A DNA stretch of 64,000 nucleotides from Verrucomicrobiia bacterium DG1235 (lineage in GTDB: Bacteria; Verrucomicrobiota; Verrucomicrobiia; Opitutales; Opitutaceae). Numbering within the stretch: the stretch's first letter is position 1; each line of letters opens with the position of its first letter. The DNA lies in NCBI GenBank assembly GCA_000155695.1, contig DS990592.1, positions 434,001 to 498,000 on the forward strand. Direction: 5' to 3'. The notes beneath the pieces were generated by a model. That model was not told the origin of the DNA. It worked only from the letters and a program-made list of their open reading frames with translations, and ran no database searches. The position numbers and the translations under genes are program-made. This document shows, one piece after another, positions 11,221 through 18,794 of this stretch.

Positions 11221-11259
11221 GGACATCGGTAACAGTTATTCTAAGGACATAGGTTACAC
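11221..11259 (+). repeat. Two tandem 15-base repeats resembling insertion-sequence end motifs
   Basis: GGACATCGGTAACAG (11221-11235) and GGACATAGGTTACAC (11245-11259) match at 12 of 15 positions and are 24 bases apart. Similar spaced GGACAT-rGGTAACA motifs, as I recall, occur at the ends of some integrase-type insertion sequences. No transposase for such an element is left here, so this would be a single remnant end. Confidence 0.4.
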
Positions 11260-11499
11260 TCTAAGAGAGACAACACAGAGGGTCAGCTCGTAAATCTTGC
11301 TCTGCTTTCAAGCTCCATTTTATGGATACATCTTTTTTTTATCAAAAGCCTCTTCCGAAAATTGATAAGAAAGCGGGTCGGCGGTACTGTTGCACGCCGA
11401 TGGCGGCTTTCATGTCATCGACTCGAGCTGCTGAGTGTCTTGCGCACCAGAGCGGGGGAAGTTAACTTCGATCTTGTGTCTCCCTGGTCTCGTGGCACC

Positions 11500-11652
11500 T
11501 TACTTAAGAGAAAGGCATTAGGGGTCGTTCCGATACTCTTGTGGTGTTGAAGACTTTTAACTATGAACCGTGGGGTTGCGGGGAGAATGTTTGGGTTTGG
11601 AAGTGTGATAGGTCTAGTGACAAGTGTATTGGATTGACCCGATTTTAGGCCC
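11500..11652 (+). repeat. Dispersed direct repeat, copy 2
   Basis: This is the partner of 7363-7511 in the same orientation, beginning with CTTACT and ending near TTTTAGGCCC. Scattered substitutions and small indels show that the duplication is not recent. Together with copy 1 it flanks the sensor kinase. Confidence 0.75.
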
Positions 11653-11765
11653 TGAATACGACGGCACTCATCAGGGCGTCGAGGTCTCTCCGTGATCGAC
11701 GGAGTCGACAGCTTGCTGCGGGGTGGCAAACAAAGGGGGCAGATATTTACTTCCGCGATTGTAAT

Positions 11766-13145
11766 CTAGCGGTGGCTCGCGCTTTGGATTCGCTTGAGGT
11801 TTTCTTGAGCGGTCTTGCAGAGATCGGAGTTTGGTGGGAGGGCATCGATGAAGCGGGTCCAGAAGCGGTCGGCGGCTTGGGCGGCGGGTTGCCAATGGGG
11901 GAACTCCTCGGGACGTGGGGGGCGGACTTCGATTGGTTTTGTAGGGAGATCTCCACTACGCTGCGGAGCGTAGCGCATGGGAAGCATGTCGTAGGCCGGA
12001 CAGAGCTTGAGGGGAAGCTGCGGACTCAGGAATACGCTGAGGTTTCCGAGGTGCATATCCGAGTTGCCGATTAGGTGTCCAAAGTGTTCGTAGGTGGCGG
12101 CGTGATCGGCGTCGGCTTGGCTGAGCCAACCTTGTCGGGCGAGGCTTTCGCAGCTGCGACTCCAGCTTTGCTCGAGCTCGCCTCCGAGACCAGCGATGAG
12201 CGGACGCAAGGAAATGGTGCCGACGCGACCTTGGCGGCCCAAGCGGTCGAAGCGCTCGACTTCGAGGTAGGCGCGTTGCTCGGTTTGGATCAGCTGGGAG
12301 TTTGCTGAGGGAAGGCCGATGCGGGACAGTTCCTCCGATGCGACGGCTTCTGCGGCAAGAAGATCGCCCCAGCGTCGCCCGGCGTCGGTTTGCAGGGAGC
12401 CGGAAAACTTGACGATAGCGCGTTGGAAGGCATTGCCTGCGTGTTGAATGCAGGCGGTGAACTTTGGCTGCTCGCCCCCTGCTGACGAGTTGGGGAGTTG
12501 ACCGTCTTCGGTGACGTGACGGGCAATCAGGTCATATTGTGAAGCTCGCTCGCTTTCGTCTATGAATTCCGAGTGGCTGCGCCGGTCTAGAAAAGTATCG
12601 ATTGCCTGGCCTCCTAAGATGAAGTTGCCGGGCGTATCGTCTCCGTGGGCGAGTATCGCTTTGAGCGCTTCGTCGATGGTCCAGTTTTCGGGGTTGGTTC
12701 CGATGCCGAGGGCTGGGCCGTGGGTGTGGGCGAGCAAGCGTCCGAGATAGCCTTGAGGACGCATGTCCTCGAGAAACCATGGCAGGTCCGGGAAGAGTTG
12801 CGGGTGATCTTCGCCGTTTTGCAAGTAGCTGTAGTCATCGCTCTCCCAGTTCGGCTCGAGATAGAACTCGCCCTGATGAAGGGCGTAGAGTGTGCCTGCC
12901 ACTCGCGCTTGGCCGTTGGCGTCGACTTGGTAGAGCTTCCAGCTAGATTCCTTTCCGTCGAGGGGGCGCGGCAGGGCGTAGCGAGCGCGGCGGGTTTGGC
13001 CGATGCGTAAGGTTTTCGAGGAGGCGCTTATCGCTCGGGATACGGTCGGCTGGCTGACTCCCAGTCGACGAGCGATGTCCGCTGCGGGCAACGAGCCTTG
13101 GGAGGCGAGCAGTCGCTCAATGGAATCTGTGTGTTTCGAACTCAA
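11766..13145 (-). CDS. yjjJ: HipA-like kinase with fused N-terminal HTH (YjjJ/HipH type)
   Basis: This 459-residue protein resembles the HipA-fold Ser/Thr kinases used as type II toxins, in the YjjJ form that carries its own DNA-binding domain. Residues of about 5-50 form a winged helix (ADIARRLGVSQPTVSRAIS). The kinase part has GGEQPKFTA near the nucleotide loop, IVKFSG, the catalytic loop HLIGNSDMHLGNLSVF and the metal site CPAYDMLPMRYAP. Length agrees with E. coli YjjJ (443 residues). The start is TTG at 13145-13143 with no ribosome site and a very short leader. No hipB antitoxin gene is adjacent, so the fused HTH may do the regulation. A 15-base direct repeat abuts the start. A target tRNA synthetase has not been identified, though serS and lysS lie in the window. 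Confidence 0.87.
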   Translation of the reverse strand: MSSKHTDSIERLLASQGSLPAADIARRLGVSQPTVSRAISASSKTLRIGQTRRARYALPRPLDGKESSWKLYQVDANGQARVAGTLYALHQGEFYLEPNWESDDYSYLQNGEDHPQLFPDLPWFLEDMRPQGYLGRLLAHTHGPALGIGTNPENWTIDEALKAILAHGDDTPGNFILGGQAIDTFLDRRSHSEFIDESERASQYDLIARHVTEDGQLPNSSAGGEQPKFTACIQHAGNAFQRAIVKFSGSLQTDAGRRWGDLLAAEAVASEELSRIGLPSANSQLIQTEQRAYLEVERFDRLGRQGRVGTISLRPLIAGLGGELEQSWSRSCESLARQGWLSQADADHAATYEHFGHLIGNSDMHLGNLSVFLSPQLPLKLCPAYDMLPMRYAPQRSGDLPTKPIEVRPPRPEEFPHWQPAAQAADRFWTRFIDALPPNSDLCKTAQENLKRIQSASHR

Positions 13146-13227
13146 ATGAATAGAAATATGAATATTATAAAGTTCACATAGTCAATGAGAAGTAGAGATT
13201 AAGAGGAGATGGATGAATAGAAATATG
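13146..13227 (-). promoter_or_regulatory. Promoter/operator region of the HipA-like gene with a perfect 15-base direct repeat
   Basis: The 15-mer ATGAATAGAAATATG occurs at 13146-13160 and again, identical, at 13213-13227, 67 bases apart. The first copy touches the start codon of the minus-strand gene. Between them lies TATAAT on the minus strand (complement of 13164-13169), which would give a leader of only about 10 bases. Such a layout fits autoregulation by the N-terminal HTH of the gene product. That link is inference. Confidence 0.5.
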
Positions 13228-13598
13228 GCGATGGTTGGGTACTGGGTAAGAGAAGAGGGCTAAATGGGGCGGATGGGGATGAACTATTTTAACAGAGATC
13301 CGGCCATTGGCCGGAACAGGGTGGCCTGCGGCCAGCAGGATTCAAGATAGCAAGAGTGACGCCCTCCGGGGTGGATCTTATTTCCACTGTGTTTGGTGTT
13401 GAACCAAAAAGGGGGGGCGAATCAGGCGGGCAGAGGGACTGGTCTCTTGCGTGGAGCCGATTTTTGCCTGTGACGAAGTTGGCTAAATGCTGCTCGGGTC
13501 CGAATCCCGGAACGCGGCCTACAAAAAAACGCCACCTGGTGGGATGACGTTTTCTTGAAAGTAGTGGCGGAGAGTACCGAGACTTCTGAGCCTTTCCA
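13228..13598. other. Gene-free stretch between hipA-like gene and IS110 transposase
   Basis: No gene is supported. The stretch has a perfect GC-rich palindrome at 13299-13315 (TCCGGCCATTGGCCGGA) and a hairpin with a T-run on the minus strand near 13527-13550, which could end transcription leaving the transposase. GTGGCGGAGAG at 13564-13574 repeats the 3' end of the downstream tRNA-Ser. Confidence 0.4.
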
Positions 13599-14915
13599 TC
13601 AAGTAAAAAGTAGATTGTTTTCATCGTCGATAAATCCGAGTTCCTTCATCTTGCCCATGATCGGCGAACCGCGTTTGGCTAGGCATCTCACGTAGGCGGC
13701 CTCGTCGTACTGGGTTCGGTCCTTCCAGCAGCGATAGAGGATTCGAGTCCACTTGAACGCCAGAGCGCGCTTGGCCACGCCGACGCGCTTGCCGCGTTGC
13801 CTCATCAGCTCGTAGCAAGCCTTGGCCCAAGGGCTGAACTGGATCGTCAGTCCAGCCCATTCGTGGAAGCTTTGCCTCAGGAACTTATGGCAGCGCCCCC
13901 TCATGAAGGTATAGTTCTTCGTCCCGCTTGAGACCTTGATCGGGGCGATCCCTACGTAGACCTGGAACTTGGAGACGTCCTCGAAGCGTTCCCTATCGCT
14001 GCCGAAGGCGGCGGCAAGCCGAGGGGCCATCGCTGGACCGGCCCCGGGAAGCGTCGCGAAGAGATCCTTCTCGGGATGGCTGCCGAAGCAGGACTTAACG
14101 CATTTGGCTATAGCCCGTATCTGACTGTTCAATACGCTCAGCTGCTCGACGCAGTTGCCCAGACGCAGGGCCCCAAGCTCCTCGAGCAAGGGGTCGGAGC
14201 TTAGCTTCGAGCTCGACCGCAACGCGGCGACGCGTTTGGCGATAGCCTTCGCGCTGCGGCTGCCGTTGGCGTAGTAGAAGCGTTCGAGTGTCTGGTCCTT
14301 GGACTTGGAGAGCTTCGAGTAACAGGGCCATCTGCGCAGGAACGCCAAGCTGATCGGGTCCCAAAGCTCGTCGCCGACCATAGGCAGGGCCTGCGGATAG
14401 TACTCGCGTAGCAGGCTTTTGAGACGCAAGGCCACCGCGACGCGCTGTTCGACCAGCTCCCGGCGATGCGCGTTTAACGCGTCGAGGCGACGGCTGGCCT
14501 CGTCGCCCTTGAGCACTGGCTTGATGCGGTCGCGATGAGTGAAGAGCATGCGAAGCAAGGCGCTTGAGTCGATGGGGTCGCTCTTGGCCCCGCTGGGATG
14601 GAGGCTCTTGCGGAACCTCGCCGCGGCAAGGGGATTGACCGCGAACAGGTCCACGAACTCGAAGTCGAGCAGCAGGTTGACCAGAGCCCCCTTGCTCTGC
14701 TCGCTGAGGATGGCGACTCGCCCTTGCCCGACGCGCTCGCGCAGCCCGGCCATGAACGCGTTCATGGAGCCTGGGTCGGCGGCTACCTCGAAGCGCTGCT
14801 CGCTTCGAGATCCCGCGGGAAGAAAATGTATGCAGTTGGTCTGGTGTCCCCAGTCCACGCTAGCGTAAGCGGCATGCGAGGACTGGTTGCAAAACGGGTT
14901 ATTCAGCTCAATCAT
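13599..14915 (-). CDS. IS110-family (DEDD/Ser) transposase
   Basis: This 438-residue recombinase cuts and joins DNA guided, in studied members of the family, by a bridge RNA. The N-terminal RuvC-like domain shows the acidic set: Asp in YASVDWGHQ, Glu in ILSEQSKG and the pair in AKSDPIDSSALL. The C-terminal Tnp_20 domain has TLPGAGPAMAPRLAAAFGSD and GIAPIKVSSGTKN, the latter likely holding the nucleophilic Ser, followed by FLRQSFHEWAG. Length is typical and the frame is open, so it may be active. It is read from the strand opposite to the neighbouring MBL gene. An upstream structured segment at 15056-15198 is the expected place for the guide RNA in the IS110 subgroup. Confidence 0.93.
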   Translation of the reverse strand: MIELNNPFCNQSSHAAYASVDWGHQTNCIHFLPAGSRSEQRFEVAADPGSMNAFMAGLRERVGQGRVAILSEQSKGALVNLLLDFEFVDLFAVNPLAAARFRKSLHPSGAKSDPIDSSALLRMLFTHRDRIKPVLKGDEASRRLDALNAHRRELVEQRVAVALRLKSLLREYYPQALPMVGDELWDPISLAFLRRWPCYSKLSKSKDQTLERFYYANGSRSAKAIAKRVAALRSSSKLSSDPLLEELGALRLGNCVEQLSVLNSQIRAIAKCVKSCFGSHPEKDLFATLPGAGPAMAPRLAAAFGSDRERFEDVSKFQVYVGIAPIKVSSGTKNYTFMRGRCHKFLRQSFHEWAGLTIQFSPWAKACYELMRQRGKRVGVAKRALAFKWTRILYRCWKDRTQYDEAAYVRCLAKRGSPIMGKMKELGFIDDENNLLFT

Positions 14916-15055
14916 GACTATGCTTTCAGTTATTCTTTTGCGAAGGCAGGCGCCGCGGCGAAGCGCTTATTGGATGGATCCGCACGGTCCATTCTTCTTG
15001 AGCATTCGTTTTGCGGCGTCTTTTCCGCCCCGCCGGCGCTCTCGGTAAATTCCTC

Positions 15056-15198
15056 GAGGGAAACCAAAGCGACAGCCGTTGTGCGGGACGGCCGACGCCA
15101 CAAGTTTCCCTCAGAGCTCCGCCGCGGCAAGTTGTTAACAATGCTGCTGCGGCGAGTCTTGTCCTTCGGACTCCTCGCAGCATTGATTAACAACTTGG
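15056..15198 (-). ncRNA. Candidate IS110 bridge RNA (structured left end)
   Basis: Two strong hairpins lie 5' of the transposase start. The first has arms CAAGTTGTTAA (15128-15138) and TTAACAACTTG (15188-15198), continued by CAATGCTGC and GCAGCATTG after one bulged base. The second has GAGGGAAAC (15056-15064) and GTTTCCCTC (15104-15112) enclosing an inner stem GCCGT / ACGGC. IS110 members are known to encode their bridge RNA in the left end, on the transposase strand. The fit of these hairpins to the target and donor loops has not been shown, so boundaries are guesses. Confidence 0.4.
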
Positions 15199-15364
15199 AC
15201 AGGCAATAAGGAGCGGAGTGACGACACTCGAGCAGCGTAGCTGGGAGACAAGGGATTGGCGAGCTTCGCTCGGTCCTTTGGACCCCTGCTTCGCATGTCC
15301 CATCTCTAGTCGCTGCGCTTCTTCCGTCGAACCCTGTGGTTCTCATCCCCCTCTATCCGCCCGT

Positions 15365-15389
15365 AAAAAAGCCCTCGGCGAGCGAGGGC
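15365..15389 (-). terminator. Rho-independent terminator of tRNA-Ser
   Basis: On the minus strand a hairpin with arms GCCCTCG / CGAGGGC (15371-15377 and 15383-15389) is followed by six Ts (complement of 15365-15370). It lies 13 bases after the tRNA 3' end. Confidence 0.85.
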
Positions 15390-15401
15390 GTTTTAAAAAA
15401 G

Positions 15402-15492
15402 TGGCGGAGAGAGAGGGATTCGAACCCTCGGTACGGTTTACCCGTACGACGATTTAGCAAACCGTTGCCTTAAGCCACTCAGCCATCTCTCC
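15402..15492 (-). tRNA. tRNA-Ser (anticodon GCU)
   Basis: The minus strand gives a 91-base class II tRNA with an encoded CCA end. The acceptor arms are GGAGAGA (5', from 15492) and TCTCTCC. The D arm contains TGGCTGAGTGGCTTAAGGC, the anticodon loop reads TTGCTAA and so carries GCT, and a long variable arm (TACGGGTAAACCGTA) identifies serine. The T arm is GAGGGTTCGAATCCCTC. It reads AGC and AGU codons. Its 3' end is a boundary of the IS110 region, as is common for integrating elements at tRNA genes. A terminator follows directly. Confidence 0.95.
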
Positions 15493-15639
15493 GCTGAGGA
15501 GATCGAACTGTGCAAATGCTTCTTTTGAGATCAAGCTCTAATCCGCTTATTCGAAGGGGTTTTTACGTTTGGGGATTTCTATGGGGGTTCGGGCTATTTT
15601 TCTTGGCCTGAGGTCGGGGAATGATGGGAATCGTAGGCG

Positions 15640-16422
15640 ATGAAGATTCGCTTTATGGGTACGGGGACGTCGCAGGGGGTGCCGATGATTGGATGCGATT
15701 GCGCGGTGTGCTGCTCCGAGGATCCGCGGAACACGCGGTTCCGCACGCATGTGCATGTGGAGATGGGGGGATTGAACATTCAGATCGACGCGGCTCCGGA
15801 GTTTCGCTTGAGGGCTTTGGAGATGGGTATTCCGAAGGTGGACTTGGCTTTGCTGACGCACGGGCATGCGGACCACATCCAGGGTTTTGACGATTTGCGG
15901 CAGTATTGCGAGCTGCGAAGGGGTGAGGCGATTCCGGTCTATTCGAGCGAGGAGGGTTTGCGTAGGCTAAGGGAAATTTATCCGTACGCGATGCGGGACA
16001 AGGCGGCTATCAAGGGGTATCCGGCTTTTCGGGGTGAGCTGATGCCGCGGGTGTTGGATCTGGGCGAGGCGGGTCGGGTGTACTCGACGCGTCAGGCGCA
16101 TGGGAGGTTTGAGACGCTTGGCTTCGTTTTCGAGGAAAGCGTTTCGGGGAGGCGTTTCGTTTACTACACGGATTGCAGTTCGGTGAGCGCGGAGGCCGAG
16201 GAGTTGGCCCGGGGCGCGGATCTGGTGGTGCTGGATGGGCTTCGTCCGATGGATCATCCGTCGCACATGACGGTGGGCGAGGCGGCGGAGGCGGCGTCGC
16301 GAATCGGTGGAGGGCAGAGCTATCTCATTCATATGACGCACCACATCGATCACGGAATCGTGGATACGGAGCTGCCGGATGGGGTGAATTTGAGTTACGA
16401 CGGTTTGGTGGTGGAGGTGTAG
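15640..16422 (+). CDS. MBL-fold metallo-hydrolase (PhnP/phosphodiesterase-like)
   Basis: This 260-residue cytoplasmic enzyme has the metallo-beta-lactamase fold. The start MKIRFMGTGTSQGVPMIGC is characteristic of the PhnP / YcbJ-like cyclic-phosphodiesterase branch, with the Cys-rich segment CDCAVCCSEDPRN after it. The metal site THGHADHIQGFDDLR is present, with later ligands in YYTDCSS and IHMTHHIDHG. No phosphonate genes are near, so the substrate may instead be a cyclic nucleotide or a 2',3'-cyclic phosphate. It is transcribed away from the tRNA. Confidence 0.87.
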   Translation: MKIRFMGTGTSQGVPMIGCDCAVCCSEDPRNTRFRTHVHVEMGGLNIQIDAAPEFRLRALEMGIPKVDLALLTHGHADHIQGFDDLRQYCELRRGEAIPVYSSEEGLRRLREIYPYAMRDKAAIKGYPAFRGELMPRVLDLGEAGRVYSTRQAHGRFETLGFVFEESVSGRRFVYYTDCSSVSAEAEELARGADLVVLDGLRPMDHPSHMTVGEAAEAASRIGGGQSYLIHMTHHIDHGIVDTELPDGVNLSYDGLVVEV

Positions 16423-16490
16423 GAGTGGTGAGGAGTGAGTAGTGAGTAGTGAGTGGGATGGGGACTAAGGCGAGGACCTTGTGGGGATGC

Positions 16491-16525
16491 AAAAAGCCCC
16501 GGAGCGTTTTGGGCTGCCGGGGCTT
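16491..16525 (-). terminator. Rho-independent terminator of the IPT-domain lipoprotein gene
   Basis: On the minus strand the arms AGCCCCGG / CCGGGGCT (within 16495-16524) are followed by a run of Ts (complement of 16491-16495). It sits 24 bases after the stop of the gene at 16550. A short imperfect tandem of GTGAGTA lies just beyond, at about 16434-16456. Confidence 0.85.
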
Positions 16526-16549
16526 GGGGGAAAGTTTTTTTGGCGTGGT

Positions 16550-17467
16550 CTAGTCGGTGACGGTGATGGGGATTACGACGTCGGAGTAGCCGCCGAGTTC
16601 GACGTAGAGGTTTCCGGTACCGGCTTCGCCGCCTTCGACGCGGATGCTGGTGGAGCGCTGGCCGGCGGGTATGATGACTTCCGGCATGATGACGCTGTCT
16701 GGAACGTCAGTGGTGACGGTGACGGCGAGGCCGCCTGGAGGGGCTTCCGCAGGAATCGAGAAGGCGAGCACGCCGCGTTGGCCCTTGCGAAGGTTGAGGC
16801 TTCCGGGGGAGACGCGGATGCTGGAGGCGTCGATGCGGAGGCTGCCGGCGGAGAGTTCGCCGTTGAGGCCGAGTACGGTGACGTTGTAGTTGCGGCCTTC
16901 TGGGAGAGAGGGAACGTAGAAGGCGAGCGAGGTGGCGCTTTCCGCTTGGGTGACGGCGGGAGTGCCGCCGACGAGTACCTTGTCGTCGCGGGTGAAGCCG
17001 CGTCCGAGTATGGCTATGCGGGTGCCGACTGGGGCTCGGTTGACTTCGAGCTCTACGGAGTAGCGGTTTTCTACGTTGATTGTTTTGACCTCGGTCGGAA
17101 TCTCCTTGGAGACGATCGCGGTGGCGGTCTTTCGCTGGTAGCGAATGAGAAGGTAGTAGGCGGCTTTTTCGCGGCCGGGGGGCATGGTGTAGTCGTACTC
17201 GTAGAGCGAGTCGCTGCCCGGAACGCGGGACATGGCGTGAGCCTTGCCGTCGATGATGATCTCGGGTCTGACCGAGCCGTCCACGACCGCGTTGTTCTTC
17301 ACGGACACTTGCGCGGTGATGGCGTAGGTGCGGGAAGGGTTGGCCTTCATCGTCGACGGAGTGAGGTCGACGAGTTTGACATCGCAACCTGCTAGGAAAA
17401 GAGCGATTGGCGCGAGTATGATCGCGAGCCAGGTTCTTCGGTTGGTTTTGGAAATTCGCTTATCCAT
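16550..17467 (-). CDS. Lipoprotein with IPT/TIG and Ig-like beta domains, function unknown
   Basis: The protein has 305 residues and a lipoprotein signal ending in LFLAGC, with Cys at about residue 28, so it is likely anchored to the outer membrane or inner membrane. The mature part is all beta: an N-terminal sandwich (VKLVDLTPSTMKANPSRTY), an IPT/TIG-like domain at about 155-225 (NRAPVGTRIAILGRGFTRDD) and a C-terminal Ig-like domain (RVSPGSLNLRKGQRG). No enzyme motif is seen. A surface or cell-wall associated binding role is plausible but not shown. It is transcribed divergently from the HemW-like gene and has its own terminator. Confidence 0.8.
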   Translation of the reverse strand: MDKRISKTNRRTWLAIILAPIALFLAGCDVKLVDLTPSTMKANPSRTYAITAQVSVKNNAVVDGSVRPEIIIDGKAHAMSRVPGSDSLYEYDYTMPPGREKAAYYLLIRYQRKTATAIVSKEIPTEVKTINVENRYSVELEVNRAPVGTRIAILGRGFTRDDKVLVGGTPAVTQAESATSLAFYVPSLPEGRNYNVTVLGLNGELSAGSLRIDASSIRVSPGSLNLRKGQRGVLAFSIPAEAPPGGLAVTVTTDVPDSVIMPEVIIPAGQRSTSIRVEGGEAGTGNLYVELGGYSDVVIPITVTD

Positions 17468-17580
17468 GTTTTCGGGCTGGTAGAGTGAATTAATGCCTGT
17501 ATTGCAATCACATAACGGACTGTCGGTGAAGCAAATAGTTCACGGGGTATTGGCGATTTAAGAGAATTGGAGAGAATAGA

Positions 17581-18747
17581 GTGAGGAAAGGGGAAGACAA
17601 ACCGGAATCTTTGACGCGTGATGGGCCGCTTGGACTGTACTTGCACGTGCCGTTTTGCTCGACCTCCTGCGATTTTTGCGGGTTTTACCAAATCCAGTCG
17701 GATCGGAAGGGAATTCTTAGCTACATTGACGGGGTAAAGCGCGAGCTTGAGCTGGTCGACGCGGGTAATCGAAAACTTGATACCATGTTCTGGGGCGGGG
17801 GAACTCCGGGCTTATTGCCGGCTGGCGATATGCTGAAGGTGGCGGGGGCGATTACGGACGCGCTTGGCAAGCCGCGGCAGGAGTGGACGGTGGAGATGGC
17901 GCCTTCTTCGGTGAAGCGCGACAAGCTGGAGGCGCTGAAGGAGGCGGGGGTGACTCGTATCTCGATGGGGATCCAGAGTTTGAACGAGCGTTTGCTCGAT
18001 GCGCTTGGTCGTCAGCATTCGCTCAAGCAGATCATGAATGCGTACGAGATGATTCGGGATGTCGGGTTTCGTTCGGTGAACGTGGATTTGATTTTCGCTA
18101 TTCCGACTCAATCCGAGGAGGAGTGGCGGGCCGACGTGCGCGGGGCTTTGGCTCTCGAGCCGGACCACTTGTCGACTTATTGCCTGACTTTCGAGGAAGA
18201 TACGGCGCTCTTTATAAAGCTGCAGCAAGGGAAGGTGAAGATCGATACGGATCGCGAGGCTCGTTTCTATACGGTTATGTGGGAGGAGGCTGCGGCGGGC
18301 GGCTTTGGCCAGTATGAGATTTCCAATTACGCTCGGCCTGGGCACGCGTGCGTCCATAATATGAATACTTGGCGGATGGCGGAGTGGATTGGCGTGGGGC
18401 CGTCCGCGGCGAGTCAGTGGGGCGGTAGCCGTCATACGAATACGCCGGATCTGAAGGATTGGCTGGCGGGGCTGGAGCGCGGCGAGCGAGGGCTGGTGGA
18501 TCGGGTGGAATTGAGCGATGGGCTTTTGTTGGAGGATTCGCTGATTTTTGGTCTTCGCATGAACGAGGGAGTCGATCTCGCGGCATTGAAGCGACGGTTT
18601 GGGCGTGACTTGGAGGATTTTCCGGTTTTGCGGCAGCTCGTTTCGGAAGGAAAGGCCGAGCGTGACGGAACGGTTCTGCGTTTGACGTCGGAAGGACGAA
18701 TGGTGGCGGACGCGGTTGGGGAAGCGTTGTTGGGGGAGCTGAGTTGA
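17581..18747 (+). CDS. Radical SAM protein, HemW-like (coproporphyrinogen III oxidase-related)
   Basis: This 388-residue protein starts at GTG. The radical SAM 4Fe-4S site is FCSTSCDFCGF (CxxxCxxC), followed by FWGGGTPGLLP and VNVDLIFAIPTQSEEEW, all typical of the HemN/HemW group. The C-terminal HemN_C part is present (LLEDSLIFGLRMNEGVDLA). HemW is regarded as a heme chaperone rather than an oxidase. Here the usual HNxxYW heme-related motif reads HNMNTW, so Tyr is replaced by Thr. The start is 113 bases from the divergent lipoprotein gene, and the next gene is downstream at 18795. Confidence is high for family and lower for heme function. Confidence 0.87.
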   Translation: MRKGEDKPESLTRDGPLGLYLHVPFCSTSCDFCGFYQIQSDRKGILSYIDGVKRELELVDAGNRKLDTMFWGGGTPGLLPAGDMLKVAGAITDALGKPRQEWTVEMAPSSVKRDKLEALKEAGVTRISMGIQSLNERLLDALGRQHSLKQIMNAYEMIRDVGFRSVNVDLIFAIPTQSEEEWRADVRGALALEPDHLSTYCLTFEEDTALFIKLQQGKVKIDTDREARFYTVMWEEAAAGGFGQYEISNYARPGHACVHNMNTWRMAEWIGVGPSAASQWGGSRHTNTPDLKDWLAGLERGERGLVDRVELSDGLLLEDSLIFGLRMNEGVDLAALKRRFGRDLEDFPVLRQLVSEGKAERDGTVLRLTSEGRMVADAVGEALLGELS

Positions 18748-18794
18748 GTCAGTTTCGGGCGCGAAATCTTCTCTTGCCTCATGGGTGGCGCTGC

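Larger units (their letters stand above)
11192..11765. other. Gene-free stretch between kinase and hipA-like gene
   Basis: These 574 bases carry no supported gene. They hold a pair of degenerate 15-base direct repeats (11221-11259) and the second copy of the dispersed repeat (11500-11652). The stretch reads like the remains of past insertion events rather than a regulatory region. Confidence 0.5.
13564..15411 (-). mobile_element. IS110-family insertion element (approximate limits)
   Basis: The element is defined by an intact DEDD transposase and by the structured, gene-free DNA on its 5' side. The limits given are the two copies of GTGGCGGAGAG (13564-13574 and 15401-15411), the second of which is the tRNA-Ser 3' end. 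IS110 elements usually make no long target duplication, so the real ends may lie inside these limits. No other copy is present in the window. Confidence 0.5.

Noticed and set aside
13485-13525. T-arm-like sequence (CGGGTCCGAATCCCG) suggesting a tRNA
   Set aside because: No acceptor, D or anticodon arm can be formed around it.
13289-13624. Minus-strand ORF between the hipA-like gene and the transposase
   Set aside because: No domain, overlaps the transposase end, and the sequence contains palindromes. It is better seen as non-coding.
16434-16456. GTGAGTA short tandem repeat
   Set aside because: Only about three imperfect units in non-coding DNA. It is a minor slippage tract and not an array of interest.
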